64,000 bases of DNA from Lacrimispora xylanisolvens (GCF_002934545.1 NZ_PTJA01000002.1:434001-498000), one strand, 5' to 3'. Shown: positions 35,611 to 44,097, numbered from the stretch's first letter. The notes: generated by a model not told the origin, from the sequence alone. Made by a program: numbers and translations.

Positions 35611-35824
35611 AGGAAATACCCTGCGGGTATCCCTGTATGCCCAAAGGGCGTGGGCAATAAAGAGGAAACACCCTGCGGGTATCCCTGTATGCCCAAAAAG
35701 CGTGGGCAATTAAGAGGAAACACCCTGCGGGTATCCCTTTATGCCCAAAAAGCGTGGGCAATTAAGAGGAAACACCCTGCGGGTATCCCTTTATGCCCAA
35801 AAAGCGTGGGCAATTAAGAGGAAA
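35611..35824 (+). repeat. Four tandem 52-bp repeats between permease genes
   Basis: Four units (35611-35662, 35663-35714, 35715-35766, 35767-35818) plus a partial AGGAAA (35819-35824). Units 3 and 4 are identical; unit 2 differs from them at one base; unit 1 has several changes. Each unit holds ACCCTGCGGGT and TGCCC...GGGCA hairpins and an AGAGGAAA ribosome-site-like stretch. In unit 1 both stems are longest (ATACCC/GGGTAT and GCCC/GGGC). No spacers occur, so it is not CRISPR. The units lie inside the transporter operon, just before the second permease's ribosome site. Confidence 0.95.
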
Positions 35825-35837
35825 GTAGGCGGATGAA

Positions 35838-36689
35838 ATGAAGAATTATAAACGGATTATCTTAAAGGTTCTGTTTACCGCAGTCATAGGGGTTCTGGCT
35901 TTCTCCATGATAACACCGTTTTTGTGGATGATTTCGGCATCAATGAAGCTTCCTATGGATGTAATGAAGCTGCCGATCGAATGGATACCAAAGTATTTTT
36001 ACCCGGATAACTATAAGAAAGTGTGGAATGTAGGTGGGCTGGCAGCAAGGGATTATCATTTCGGTCTTGCATACTGGAATTCCATAAAGATCGCAGCGAT
36101 TAATTTAACGGGATCTGTGCTTACCAGTACACTGGCAGGGTATGCTTTTGCCAAAATAAAGTTCAGAGGGCGAAATGCTCTGTTTCTGATTTACCTTGCT
36201 ACCATGATGATCCCCAGCCAGGTAACGCTAATCCCCAAGTTTGTTATGTTTAACAAAATGGGGCTGACCGGAACCCACTTAACCCTGATTTTGCCGGGAC
36301 TGATTACTATAACAGGCACATTTCTTATGCGTCAGTATTTTATGCAGATTCCGGATGAACTGAGGGAGTCTGCAAGGGTGGATGGTGCCCATGAATTTCT
36401 CATCTGGCTAAAGATTATGGTGCCAATTGCCAAGCCTAACATGGCATCTCTGGCTATGGTGGTGTTCCTTTGGAACTGGAACAGTTATTTAGAACCGCTG
36501 GTGTTTTTAAGCGACTGGAGGTTGTATACAATTCCCATTGCCCTGACAAATTTTATTGAAGAAAGCGTGACGGAATATAATTTGGTCATGGCAGCAGCAG
36601 CCTCTGCCCTGGTTCCGGCTTTCCTCGTATTTTTACTTGGGCAGAAATTTCTTGTCAAGGGTCTGGTGGCCGGCGCGGTGAAAGGTTAA
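35838..36689 (+). CDS. Sugar ABC transporter permease, UgpE/LplC type
   Basis: 283 aa with six membrane segments (FTAVIGVLAFSMITPFLWMISASMK at the start) and EAA loop RESARVDGAHEFLIWLKIMVPIAKPNMASL. ATG 35838 is chosen: an ATG at 35833 stops after two codons. The ribosome site GGCGG follows directly on the last 52-bp repeat. It completes the sugar channel with the UgpA-type permease. Confidence 0.92.
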   Translation: MKNYKRIILKVLFTAVIGVLAFSMITPFLWMISASMKLPMDVMKLPIEWIPKYFYPDNYKKVWNVGGLAARDYHFGLAYWNSIKIAAINLTGSVLTSTLAGYAFAKIKFRGRNALFLIYLATMMIPSQVTLIPKFVMFNKMGLTGTHLTLILPGLITITGTFLMRQYFMQIPDELRESARVDGAHEFLIWLKIMVPIAKPNMASLAMVVFLWNWNSYLEPLVFLSDWRLYTIPIALTNFIEESVTEYNLVMAAAASALVPAFLVFLLGQKFLVKGLVAGAVKG

Positions 36690-36699
36690 GGTTGATAAT

Positions 36700-37983
36700 A
36701 TGAAATACATAATAGAAAACGAGAGAAAAATACCAGTAGTACGTGAAGTGGATGTGTTGGTACTGGGCGGTGGTCCGGCCGGAATTGGCGCGGCGGTTGC
36801 AGCAGCAAGGGAAGGCGCGGTAACTATGGTGGCAGAACAGACGGGAGATGTAGGAGGAATTGCGACAACGGGTCTTATGAGTCATTGGACGGGAAAAACA
36901 GAAGGGGGACTTTATGAAGAAATTCTAAGTCGTTCCGCAGAATTAACAGGAGAAGGACGGCAGATCATTAATCCGGAGCGTTTAAAAACAATTTTCCTGC
37001 GCATGCTTACGGAGGCAGGAGTTTACCTCCGGCTGTACTCCTTTGCCAGCGATGTCATTATGAATGATCATGTGATTCAGGGAGTCGTTCTGGAAAGCAA
37101 ATCCGGCAGGGAGGCTGTACTTGCAAAGATTGTCATTGATGCTACTGGTGATGGAGATATTGCTGCCAAGGCAGGCGCACCTTATTTTAAAGGCAGAGAA
37201 AGCGACGGGCTTATGCAGCCGGCTACGATTATGTTTAAGGTGGCTGGCGTAGATGAGGAAAGAGCCGTTTTTCCAGGTGGGTTTGAAGAAAGCTTTTCCC
37301 TCCCTGACGGGGATTTACAGGAGCTTGGGAAAAAACATCTGCCAGGTCCTGCGGGACATGTGCTTTTATACAGAACAACGCTCCCAGGAATTGTGACCTG
37401 TAATATGACCAACTGCACCGGGGTCGACGGAACAAATGTGGAGGATCTTACGAAAGCAACTCTGGTCTGCAGAGAGCAGATGGATGATATTGTTGTTTTT
37501 CTAAAAAGATATGTCCCTGGTTTTGAAAATTGCTATATTATCAGTTCAGCTTCTCTGATGGGAATTCGGGAAACCAGGCATTTTAAGGGGGAGGAGACTA
37601 TAACAGAGCAGGATATTTTAGAGGCCAGGGTATTTGATAACTGGGTGGTAACAAAGGCAAACTTTAATTTTGATGTACATAATTTAACTGGAAATGGACT
37701 TGATGAAACCGGCTGTCAAAAGCATTTTCCACAGATAAACGGATATACCATTCCTTACGGTTGCTTTGTGCCTTTGATAATTGACAATCTATATCTGGCG
37801 GGAAGAAATATTTCAGGAACCCATATGGCTCATTCCAATTATCGCGTTATGCCCATTTGCGTCAACATGGGGCAGGCGGTAGGCATTGCCGCATCCATGT
37901 GTGCTGCCTCCAAAGTGGTTCCCAGATTTCTTGAAGTAAAAAAAGTACAAAACCGTCTAATGGAACTGGGGGTGAGTCCGTGA
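36700..37983 (+). CDS. FAD-dependent oxidoreductase (FAD_oxidored family), first
   Basis: 427 aa. Rossmann FAD motif VDVLVLGGGPAGIGAAVAAAREGAVTMVAE and the C-terminal FAD-closing motif NLYLAGRNISGTHMAHSNYRVMPICVNMGQAVGIAASMCA, both typical of the PF12831 family. No signal peptide, so cytoplasmic. It is cotranscribed with a sugar importer (10 bp after the permease) and overlaps the next oxidoreductase gene by GTGA. It probably oxidises or reduces the imported sugar or its aglycone. The reaction is unknown. Confidence 0.82.
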   Translation: MKYIIENERKIPVVREVDVLVLGGGPAGIGAAVAAAREGAVTMVAEQTGDVGGIATTGLMSHWTGKTEGGLYEEILSRSAELTGEGRQIINPERLKTIFLRMLTEAGVYLRLYSFASDVIMNDHVIQGVVLESKSGREAVLAKIVIDATGDGDIAAKAGAPYFKGRESDGLMQPATIMFKVAGVDEERAVFPGGFEESFSLPDGDLQELGKKHLPGPAGHVLLYRTTLPGIVTCNMTNCTGVDGTNVEDLTKATLVCREQMDDIVVFLKRYVPGFENCYIISSASLMGIRETRHFKGEETITEQDILEARVFDNWVVTKANFNFDVHNLTGNGLDETGCQKHFPQINGYTIPYGCFVPLIIDNLYLAGRNISGTHMAHSNYRVMPICVNMGQAVGIAASMCAASKVVPRFLEVKKVQNRLMELGVSP

Positions 37984-39731
37984 TAGTCTGCCAATATGAT
38001 TTTGTAGTAGTGGGAGGCGGCATGTCTGGTGTCTGTGCAGCCATAGCCGCCGCCAGAAGAGGCGTGAAAACGGCTTTGGTTCATAACAGGCCAGTGTTAG
38101 GGGGAAATGCCAGTTCTGAAATACGGATGCATATCTGTGGGGCAGATCATCATATGTCGGCTCCTAATGCAAGAGAAACCGGAATTCTGGAAGAAATACT
38201 TTTAGAAAACAAGCTCAGAAACCCGGAAATGGTATACCCTATTTTTGATTCGGTTCTATGGGAAAAGGTTCATTATCAAAAAAATCTCACTCTTTATTTA
38301 AATACCCATATGACTGAGGTTCTATGTGATGGTGACAGGATTGAAGCAATATGCGCTTTGCAAATGACAACGGAAAAATCCTTCTGCATTCATGGCAGCT
38401 TGTTTTTAGATGCAACTGGAGATGGCGTTCTGGGAGCCAAAGCCGGAGCGGAATATCGGATCGGCAGAGAGAGCTGTTCTCAATATGGAGAGTCCCTGGC
38501 ACCGGAAAAAGAAGATCCTTATACCATGGGAAATTCTCTCATGTTCAAAGCCAGAGACATGGGGCATGAGGTGCCCTTTATAAAGCCCTTCTGGGCTAAT
38601 ACCTATACAGAAGAGCAGCTTAGGCTTCGGGACCACAGTGACATTACTTCCGGTTATTGGTGGATTGAGTTGGGAGGCGGAGAGCATGATGTGATTTCCC
38701 AAGGGGAAGAACTTCGTGATGAACTGCTTAAAGCCGTGTTTGGTGTGTGGGATCATATTAAAAACGGCGGGGAACACGGAGCGGAAAAAATGGAATTAGA
38801 ATGGGTGGGATTTCTGCCTGGAAAAAGGGAAAGCCGACGGCTTATGGGCGATTATGTTCTGACAGAAAAAGATTGTCTGGAAAGCACCCGGTTTGATGAT
38901 GCCGTAGCCTATGGAGGGTGGCCCATGGATATCCATACGGTGGAAGGCTTTTTGAATGAGAGCGACGTACCTACAGTATGGAACCAGGTTAACGGCATGT
39001 ATTCCATTCCTTACCGGTGCCTGTATTCAAGAAATATCCGGAATCTGTTTTTGGGAGGCAGGGCTATCAGTTGTTCCCATGTGGCATTTTCCTCTACAAG
39101 GGTGATGGGAACCTGTGCGGTAGTAGGCCAGGCGGTTGGTACAGCTGCTTCCATGGCAGTAACAAGAAATCTGGAGCCAGGAAAGCTCCTGGATTATGTG
39201 GAAGAACTACAGCAGGAACTTCTAAAAGATGACTGCTATATTCCCTGTGTTATTAACAAAGATCCTGCTGACTATGCCAGACAGGCGGTGGTGACAGCAG
39301 ACAGCCACATTCCGGGATGCGATCCGGAAAAAGTGATAAACGGAGTGGCAAGAACGGTGGAGGAAGAGACAAACTGCTGGCGTGCACCCATAGAGAGCCG
39401 TCCATCTATTCTTCTTTCTCTTCCTGAGAAAATGCCCATCCGGGAGATTCGTCTGACTCTGGATTCTAATTTAAGCAAAGAAATCACTCCGTCCATAAAT
39501 CAGAGTGTTCTGTCCAGGCAGAAGTCCGGGCCGCCACAGGAACTGTTAAAGGAATACGAAGTGAATATTCTTCTAAATGGAAAGGTTGTGAAGCATATGG
39601 CAGCCCAGTCTTATGGACAGAGGCTCCAATGTCTTTTCCCTGGCAGTATAGACGGAGATGCTGTACAAATCAACGCGATTTCCACATACGGCAGCAGAGA
39701 CGCAACAATTTTTGAAGTGAGAATTTATTAA
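37980..39731 (+). CDS. FAD-dependent oxidoreductase (FAD_oxidored family), second
   Basis: 583 aa. GTG start overlapping the previous stop as GTGA. FAD motif YDFVVVGGGMSGVCAAIAAARRGVKTALVHNRPVLGGNASSEIRMHICGA; closing motif NLFLGGRAISCSHVAFSSTRVMGTCAVVGQAVGTAASMA. The last 140 residues (from about 440) look like an extra beta-sandwich (EIRLTLDSNLSKEI...YEVNILLNGKVV), possibly carbohydrate-binding. It shares the family and motif layout of its neighbour but is longer, so the pair may act as a heteromer or in two successive steps (inference). Confidence 0.82.
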   Translation: MIVCQYDFVVVGGGMSGVCAAIAAARRGVKTALVHNRPVLGGNASSEIRMHICGADHHMSAPNARETGILEEILLENKLRNPEMVYPIFDSVLWEKVHYQKNLTLYLNTHMTEVLCDGDRIEAICALQMTTEKSFCIHGSLFLDATGDGVLGAKAGAEYRIGRESCSQYGESLAPEKEDPYTMGNSLMFKARDMGHEVPFIKPFWANTYTEEQLRLRDHSDITSGYWWIELGGGEHDVISQGEELRDELLKAVFGVWDHIKNGGEHGAEKMELEWVGFLPGKRESRRLMGDYVLTEKDCLESTRFDDAVAYGGWPMDIHTVEGFLNESDVPTVWNQVNGMYSIPYRCLYSRNIRNLFLGGRAISCSHVAFSSTRVMGTCAVVGQAVGTAASMAVTRNLEPGKLLDYVEELQQELLKDDCYIPCVINKDPADYARQAVVTADSHIPGCDPEKVINGVARTVEEETNCWRAPIESRPSILLSLPEKMPIREIRLTLDSNLSKEITPSINQSVLSRQKSGPPQELLKEYEVNILLNGKVVKHMAAQSYGQRLQCLFPGSIDGDAVQINAISTYGSRDATIFEVRIY

Positions 39732-39745
39732 TTAAAAAAAGCTGT

Positions 39746-39788
39746 GCCTTCTTCAGGGAAAAAGATTCCAGGAGAAGGCTTTTTTTTG
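39746..39788 (+). terminator. Terminator of the sugar ABC/oxidoreductase operon
   Basis: GCCTTCT (39746-39752) pairs with AGAAGGC (39773-39779), followed by T at 39780-39787. Confidence 0.85.
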
Positions 39789-39883
39789 TACGGTAGTAGA
39801 AATATCCCCCTGCTATTTATGCCGTTTTACAGCCTTGAGGACTCCGTTCTGGATAATAACAAAAATAAGTATAAGAAACACCA

Positions 39884-39912
39884 TTGACAATATCACTAAT
39901 TAGTGATATATT
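39884..39912 (+). promoter_or_regulatory. marR promoter with perfect palindromic operator
   Basis: TTGACA (39884-39889), 17-bp spacer, TATATT (39907-39912). The perfect 20-bp palindrome at 39890-39909 (core CACTAATTAGTG) fills the whole spacer and overlaps the -10 box, so a bound MarR dimer would block polymerase. The -10 ends only 6 nt before the ATG at 39919, which places the expected transcription start at or beside the start codon. Confidence 0.8.
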
Positions 39913-39918
39913 AAAACT

Positions 39919-40398
39919 ATGAAAAAGAACACAATATCTTATGGAAAAGAAAACGATACCAATTTAAAAGCATTTATTGGACTCAGCAGAACAACCCAGG
40001 CACTTCACAGAAGAGCGGGTGCCATTTTTAGCCAGGGAGGCCTTACATCAGCGCAGTTTGCTGTGCTTGAGGCATTGTACCACAAAGGCGATTTGACAAT
40101 TAACGAGATTATCGACAGTATACTTTCTACCTCCGGTAATATGACGGTGGTAATTAACAACTTAGAAAAAGATGCCATGATAGAAAGACATCCCAATCCA
40201 AATGATAAAAGGTCCTGTATTATTGCAATCACGCAAAAGGGGATAGAAAAAATTGAAGAGATCTTCCCCAGGCATGTGGAAGATTTAGCAGAGAGTTTTA
40301 CAGGACTGAATGAAGAGGAAAAGGAAATGTTAGTGCATCTGTTAAAAAAAATAAACACAAGGAGTGAATCAAATGAGCAAAAAAATAAAGGCAATTGA
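39919..40398 (+). CDS. MarR family transcriptional regulator
   Basis: 159 aa. MarR winged helix with GLTSAQFAVLEALYHKGDLTINEIIDSILSTSGNMTVVINNLEKDAMIERHPNPNDKRSCIIAITQKG, including the DKR wing motif. It resembles the MhqR/HosA group that controls quinone- or aromatic-stress genes. There is no other Met within the first 65 residues, so ATG 39919 is the start even though it has no ribosome site; the promoter position suggests a leaderless mRNA. The stop overlaps the pirin gene by 26 nt. It likely represses its own operon from the palindrome upstream. Confidence 0.9.
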   Translation: MKKNTISYGKENDTNLKAFIGLSRTTQALHRRAGAIFSQGGLTSAQFAVLEALYHKGDLTINEIIDSILSTSGNMTVVINNLEKDAMIERHPNPNDKRSCIIAITQKGIEKIEEIFPRHVEDLAESFTGLNEEEKEMLVHLLKKINTRSESNEQKNKGN

Positions 40399-41389
40399 AA
40401 AAATAGGATTTCAATGGGGAATGGACAGTCCGTTTCTGGCATGTATGCATCACAAGGATCAGTTCCCGGCAGGGAATGAAGTGCAGGGACCTGCGGTTTC
40501 GTTAGCAGGAAGAAATATGGGCAATGATTTTTCCGGAAAAGACGGCTTTAGTATGTATCATGGAGAAAAGGTTCCGGGATTTCCAGTTCACCCTCACCGT
40601 GGTTTTGAGACTGTTACCGTCGTACTGGAAGGAATTGTTGACCACTTTGATTCCAAGGGGGCAGAAGGACGTTATGGTAACGGAGACGTTCAGTGGCTGA
40701 CTACCGGAGCAGGATGCCAGCATGTGGAGATGTTCCCGCTGATTCATCAGGATCAGGAAAATCCCCTGGAGCTGTTTCAGATCTGGCTGAATTTACCGGC
40801 GAAGAGTAAATTTGCAGACCCGGACTATAAGATGCTCTGGGCAGAAGAGATTCCAGTGATCAGGCATACCAGTGAAAAGGGAAAGACAGCAACCATCCGT
40901 TTAATTGCTGGTAAATACGAAGACAAAAAGAGCCTGGAGCCGACGAAAAATTCATGGGCGGCAAAGGAAGAAAATCATGTGGGAATCCAGCTTGTCATAC
41001 TGGAGCCTGAGGCAGAGTTTCAAATCGCTGCAGGTTCTAAGACCTTAAACCGTAACCTGTATTTTTATAAGGGGAGCAGTTCCATCACCATTGACGGCAG
41101 GGATATTGATCCTTCTACCCGCATCAAGCTTTCAGGAGAAGATGAAATTACTGTGGTGAATGGAGATACAACCAGTTACCTTTTACTCCTGGAAGGGGAA
41201 CCAATTAATGAACCAGTCGCACAATTTGGACCCTTTGTTATGAATTCCGAACAGGAAATACGAAAGGCATATGAGGATTATCAGAGAACACAGTTCGGAG
41301 GCTGGCCATGGCATGATGATGAGCCGGTTCATGAAAGGGAGATGGGAAGATTTGCCCGTTATCCAGACGGTAGTGTGGTTAAAAAGTAA
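40373..41389 (+). CDS. Pirin family protein
   Basis: 338 aa, bicupin pirin. Signature GFPVHPHRGFETVTVVLEGIVDHFDSKG, with the His residues and Glu of the metal site, then TTGAGCQHVEMFP. Some bacterial pirins (E. coli YhhW) are quercetin 2,3-dioxygenases or respond to quinone/electrophile stress. ATG 40373 has AAGGAG 9 nt upstream, within the marR gene. The C-terminal RTQFGGWPWHDDEPVHEREMGRFARYPDG is typical of long pirins. It forms a two-gene autoregulated unit with marR. Confidence 0.9.
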   Translation: MSKKIKAIEKIGFQWGMDSPFLACMHHKDQFPAGNEVQGPAVSLAGRNMGNDFSGKDGFSMYHGEKVPGFPVHPHRGFETVTVVLEGIVDHFDSKGAEGRYGNGDVQWLTTGAGCQHVEMFPLIHQDQENPLELFQIWLNLPAKSKFADPDYKMLWAEEIPVIRHTSEKGKTATIRLIAGKYEDKKSLEPTKNSWAAKEENHVGIQLVILEPEAEFQIAAGSKTLNRNLYFYKGSSSITIDGRDIDPSTRIKLSGEDEITVVNGDTTSYLLLLEGEPINEPVAQFGPFVMNSEQEIRKAYEDYQRTQFGGWPWHDDEPVHEREMGRFARYPDGSVVKK

Positions 41390-41408
41390 TGATTATCAGA
41401 TAGATAGA

Positions 41409-41453
41409 AGGAGCGTTTACGGTATATGATTCATATACTGCGGACGCTCCTTT
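41409..41453 (+). terminator. Terminator of the marR-pirin operon
   Basis: GGAGCGT and ACGCTCC arms enclose a second stem GTATATG/CATATAC; a short T run follows. Confidence 0.75.
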
Positions 41454-41589
41454 AATCAGATTTAAAAGTTAAAATCTAATTTTTTGTAACGATTGGTTGC
41501 GTAAAAGAACTTGCCAGTTAATGGCTATTCTATATTATATCTGCTAAAATGAAACTATCAAATTAATTGCGTAGTAAAAAGGAGATATC

Positions 41590-42207
41590 ATGAAATTATC
41601 TGAGAAAATCCAGTATTTACGAAAAGAGAATAGCTTTACACAAGAACAATTAGCGGAGCAATGTAATGTGAGCCGGCAGGCAATTACTAAGTGGGAATCA
41701 GATATTTCCATACCGGAAACGGAAAAAATAGTTCTTTTAAGCAGATTATTTAAGGTTTCCATTGATGCTTTGCTGAGAGATGAGATTGATATTGATGGGG
41801 TAAAAGAAGTTTCTTACTGTGGAAAGAGTCTGGAAATAGAACTTAATAGTGGATTATACGAAGGCGCTTTAATTAAGGAAAGTATTACTGACGAAAACAT
41901 TCTTGACCTGATGGAAATAAAAAAAGTAGAGTTATGGAAGACTGGAGGAAAAACAAAATACTGGACTGTATTGTTTTTTTCTTCAAAACTCAAAAATTTC
42001 CCCGAAGAAATTTCAAAAGTAATGAAATCAGGTGATACATCAGACGAAAATTGGTTTGTAGATTTCAAGTCTGACGGAATTAAGTATATCGTTTTCAAGA
42101 ACCTGATATTAAATTACAGAATTGGAAATCAGGAAGAAAAACGGTTAGTATGTGAACGCTGCAGGGAATTGGGAATTCCGGATAATCAAATGCAATGGTC
42201 TGAATGA
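41590..42207 (+). CDS. XRE family helix-turn-helix regulator
   Basis: 205 aa. N-terminal HTH_3 domain (KIQYLRKENSFTQEQLAEQCNVSRQAITKWESDISIPETEKIVLLSRLFKVSIDALLRDE). The remaining 140 residues are a domain I do not recognise (KKVELWKTGGKTKYWTVLFFSSKL...). An AAAGGAG ribosome site precedes the ATG. It stands alone between two terminators, so its targets are not evident. Confidence 0.85.
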   Translation: MKLSEKIQYLRKENSFTQEQLAEQCNVSRQAITKWESDISIPETEKIVLLSRLFKVSIDALLRDEIDIDGVKEVSYCGKSLEIELNSGLYEGALIKESITDENILDLMEIKKVELWKTGGKTKYWTVLFFSSKLKNFPEEISKVMKSGDTSDENWFVDFKSDGIKYIVFKNLILNYRIGNQEEKRLVCERCRELGIPDNQMQWSE

Positions 42208-42210
42208 ATT

Positions 42211-42259
42211 AAGGAGTATTTGCCAAATGAAAATCTCCATTTTGTAAATACTCCTTTTT
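42211..42259 (+). terminator. Terminator after the XRE regulator
   Basis: AAGGAGTATTT (from 42211) pairs with AAATACTCCTT (from 42246), with an inner AAATG/CATTT stem, then a T run. It sits between convergent genes. Confidence 0.8.
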
Positions 42260-42272
42260 GATAACATTACAA

Positions 42273-43070
42273 TTAAAACTTAATCTTCTTCTCCAGCAAC
42301 GAAATTCCCTGATACAAAATTGCAGAAACAATACAAAGAATCACAATACTCATCACAACCAGATCCATCTTAAACACCTGGCTGCCATAAATAATCAGAT
42401 ATCCCAGCCCCTTATTCGCTGCCAGGAATTCTCCAATTATTACCCCAACCAGACAAAGCCCGATATTCACCTTCATATTACTGATAATCAGAGGAACAGA
42501 TCCCGGAAGCAGCACCTTTAACAGCACATCCTTTTTATTCCCTCCCAGGGAATAAATCAGCTTAATCTTATCCGGATCCGTCTGTGAAAATCCAGTATGG
42601 AGTGTCATGATGCACCCAAACACAGCAACAGAGATGGAAGCAACAATAATCGTCTTGATATTATTCCCCAGCCATACAATCAATATAGGAGCGAGCGCTG
42701 ATTTTGGAAGACTGTTTAACATCACCAGATACGGCTCCAGAACTTCCGATATGCTGCGGCTGGACCAGAGGAGAACGGCAATCAGGAATCCGCACACAAC
42801 CACCAGCACAAAGCTGACCAGTGTTTCCATGACGGTGACTCCGATGTGCATGAAGATACTTTTATCCTTTACCATTTCAAGAAAGCAGATGGTAACTCTG
42901 GAGGGGGAGCTGAAGATAAAGTCATTGATGATGCCCAGTCTGGCACACAGCTCCCATACAGAGAGCAGAAGAACCAGCAGCATGAAGCGCCATACTCTTA
43001 CGTTTCTGCGGTGCAGTTTCTCTTTTTCAATAAATGCCTGCTGAGCTAACGTAGGGTGTGTCTCAATCAT
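42273..43070 (-). CDS. ABC transporter permease, SsuC/TauC type
   Basis: 265 aa from ATG 43070, which overlaps the ATPase stop by 8 nt; the longer frame to 43175 lies inside the ATPase gene. About six membrane segments (VWRFMLLVLLLSVWELCARLGI at the start) and the EAA loop YSLGGNKKDVLLKVLLPGSVPLIISNMKVNIG of the nitrate/sulfonate/taurine/thiamine-precursor permeases. No binding-protein gene lies beside it, so the substrate (sulfonate, taurine, pyrimidine or other) cannot be named. Confidence 0.88.
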   Translation of the reverse strand: MIETHPTLAQQAFIEKEKLHRRNVRVWRFMLLVLLLSVWELCARLGIINDFIFSSPSRVTICFLEMVKDKSIFMHIGVTVMETLVSFVLVVVCGFLIAVLLWSSRSISEVLEPYLVMLNSLPKSALAPILIVWLGNNIKTIIVASISVAVFGCIMTLHTGFSQTDPDKIKLIYSLGGNKKDVLLKVLLPGSVPLIISNMKVNIGLCLVGVIIGEFLAANKGLGYLIIYGSQVFKMDLVVMSIVILCIVSAILYQGISLLEKKIKF

Positions 43071-43830
43071 GATTTTGCAGCTCCTTCCATACCTGATTAA
43101 AATAAACGGAGAATTCCGGCATATTTCTGCGGTCCAGAGGCCGGATGTTCTCACTGCCGAAGGAGATGGGAACAACAGCCTTGATCCTGCCAGGTCTCTT
43201 TGTCAGGACGATTACCCGGTCTGCCACACTGATGGCTTCAGAAAGGTCATGGGTAATCAGAATAGCAGTTTTATGAGTACTTTTTATGATTGTACTGATA
43301 TCGTCGCAGACGGAGAGTCTGGTCTGATAGTCTAAAGCGGAGAATGGTTCATCTAATAATAGAAGGTCCGGCTCCAGTGCCAGGGTGCGGACCAGAGCAG
43401 CACGCTGGCGCATACCGCCGGACAATTCGGACGGTCTTGCATTTTCAAAACTGCCAAGACCGTAAGTATGAAGCATGTTATGAAGCTTCTCTCTGGAACT
43501 GCTGTTTCGTTTCTTCTGAATTTCCAGTCCAAGCTCAGCATTTCCCATTATGGTGCGCCATTCAAAGAGATGGTCACGCTGCAGCATGTAGCCTATATTA
43601 ACGCCTGATTCAGACTTCGGTACGCCGTCGATTAAAATGTCGCCCTCATCGGGAATCAGCAGTCCGCATAAAAGTGATAACAGGGTCGATTTCCCGCAGC
43701 CGGAGGGACCGACTACAGCAAGGAATTCCCCGTTGTCAGCAGTAAAGGATATATTGGAAAGGGCCAGTGTCTCACCCTCAAGGGAATGATAGGAGTAACT
43801 GAGCCCGGAAACTTCCAGTTTTGGTTTCAT
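43063..43830 (-). CDS. ABC transporter ATPase, SsuB/TauB type
   Basis: 255 aa. Walker A VGPSGCGKST, Q-loop MLQRDHLFEW, signature LSGGMRQRAALVRTLA, Walker B LLLLDEPFSALD, H-loop LITHDLSEA, the standard layout of NitT/TauT ATPases. AAGGAGG ribosome site. First gene of a two-gene leftward operon with the permease. The expected third part, a periplasmic-type binding lipoprotein, is absent from the window. Confidence 0.9.
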   Translation of the reverse strand: MKPKLEVSGLSYSYHSLEGETLALSNISFTADNGEFLAVVGPSGCGKSTLLSLLCGLLIPDEGDILIDGVPKSESGVNIGYMLQRDHLFEWRTIMGNAELGLEIQKKRNSSSREKLHNMLHTYGLGSFENARPSELSGGMRQRAALVRTLALEPDLLLLDEPFSALDYQTRLSVCDDISTIIKSTHKTAILITHDLSEAISVADRVIVLTKRPGRIKAVVPISFGSENIRPLDRRNMPEFSVYFNQVWKELQNHD

Positions 43831-43985
43831 GGGTCCTCCTTATTTGACAGAACTAACTCTGATATAGTGTTATAATATGTACAAATAAAGGGATTGTGAA
43901 GAAAACTTTGTCCTCTCTCGTAATCGAAACAATTTAAGAAATTCGAATAATATACGGAAATATCAGAAAAAAACCAGAAAAACCC

Positions 43986-44014
43986 TTGCAATGCCAGGAA
44001 AAGGGTGTTATACT
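43986..44014 (+). promoter_or_regulatory. Promoter of the rimP-nusA-infB operon
   Basis: TTGCAA (43986-43991), 17-bp spacer, TATACT (44009-44014), 84 bp before rimP. Confidence 0.65.
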
Positions 44015-44045
44015 ATTCAAGATAACAAGCATGTTTGACTGATAG

Positions 44046-44067
44046 AGAGTGGGCGGAAGTCCACTCT
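44046..44067 (+). ncRNA. rimP leader hairpin
   Basis: AGAGTGG (44046-44052) pairs with CCACTCT (44061-44067), with an 8-nt loop GCGGAAGT, in the 5' leader between the predicted promoter and rimP. Similar short leader hairpins are often seen in front of rimP in clostridia. Its function is not known to me. Confidence 0.55.
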
Positions 44068-44097
44068 TTCCATTTTGTTTGGAAAGGTGGGAAGAAA

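Noticed and set aside
35531-35713. 60-codon frame running from the UgpA-type gene into the 52-bp repeats
   Set aside because: It starts inside the permease gene in another frame, has no ribosome site, and the 52-bp period shifts frame each unit.
35611-35824. Possible CRISPR array
   Set aside because: The 52-bp units are contiguous copies with no unique spacers, and no cas genes are nearby.
43831-44097. Thiamine or other known riboswitch before the ABC operon or rimP
   Set aside because: No THI-box, SAM or purine riboswitch core is visible; only the short rimP leader hairpin and a promoter were found.
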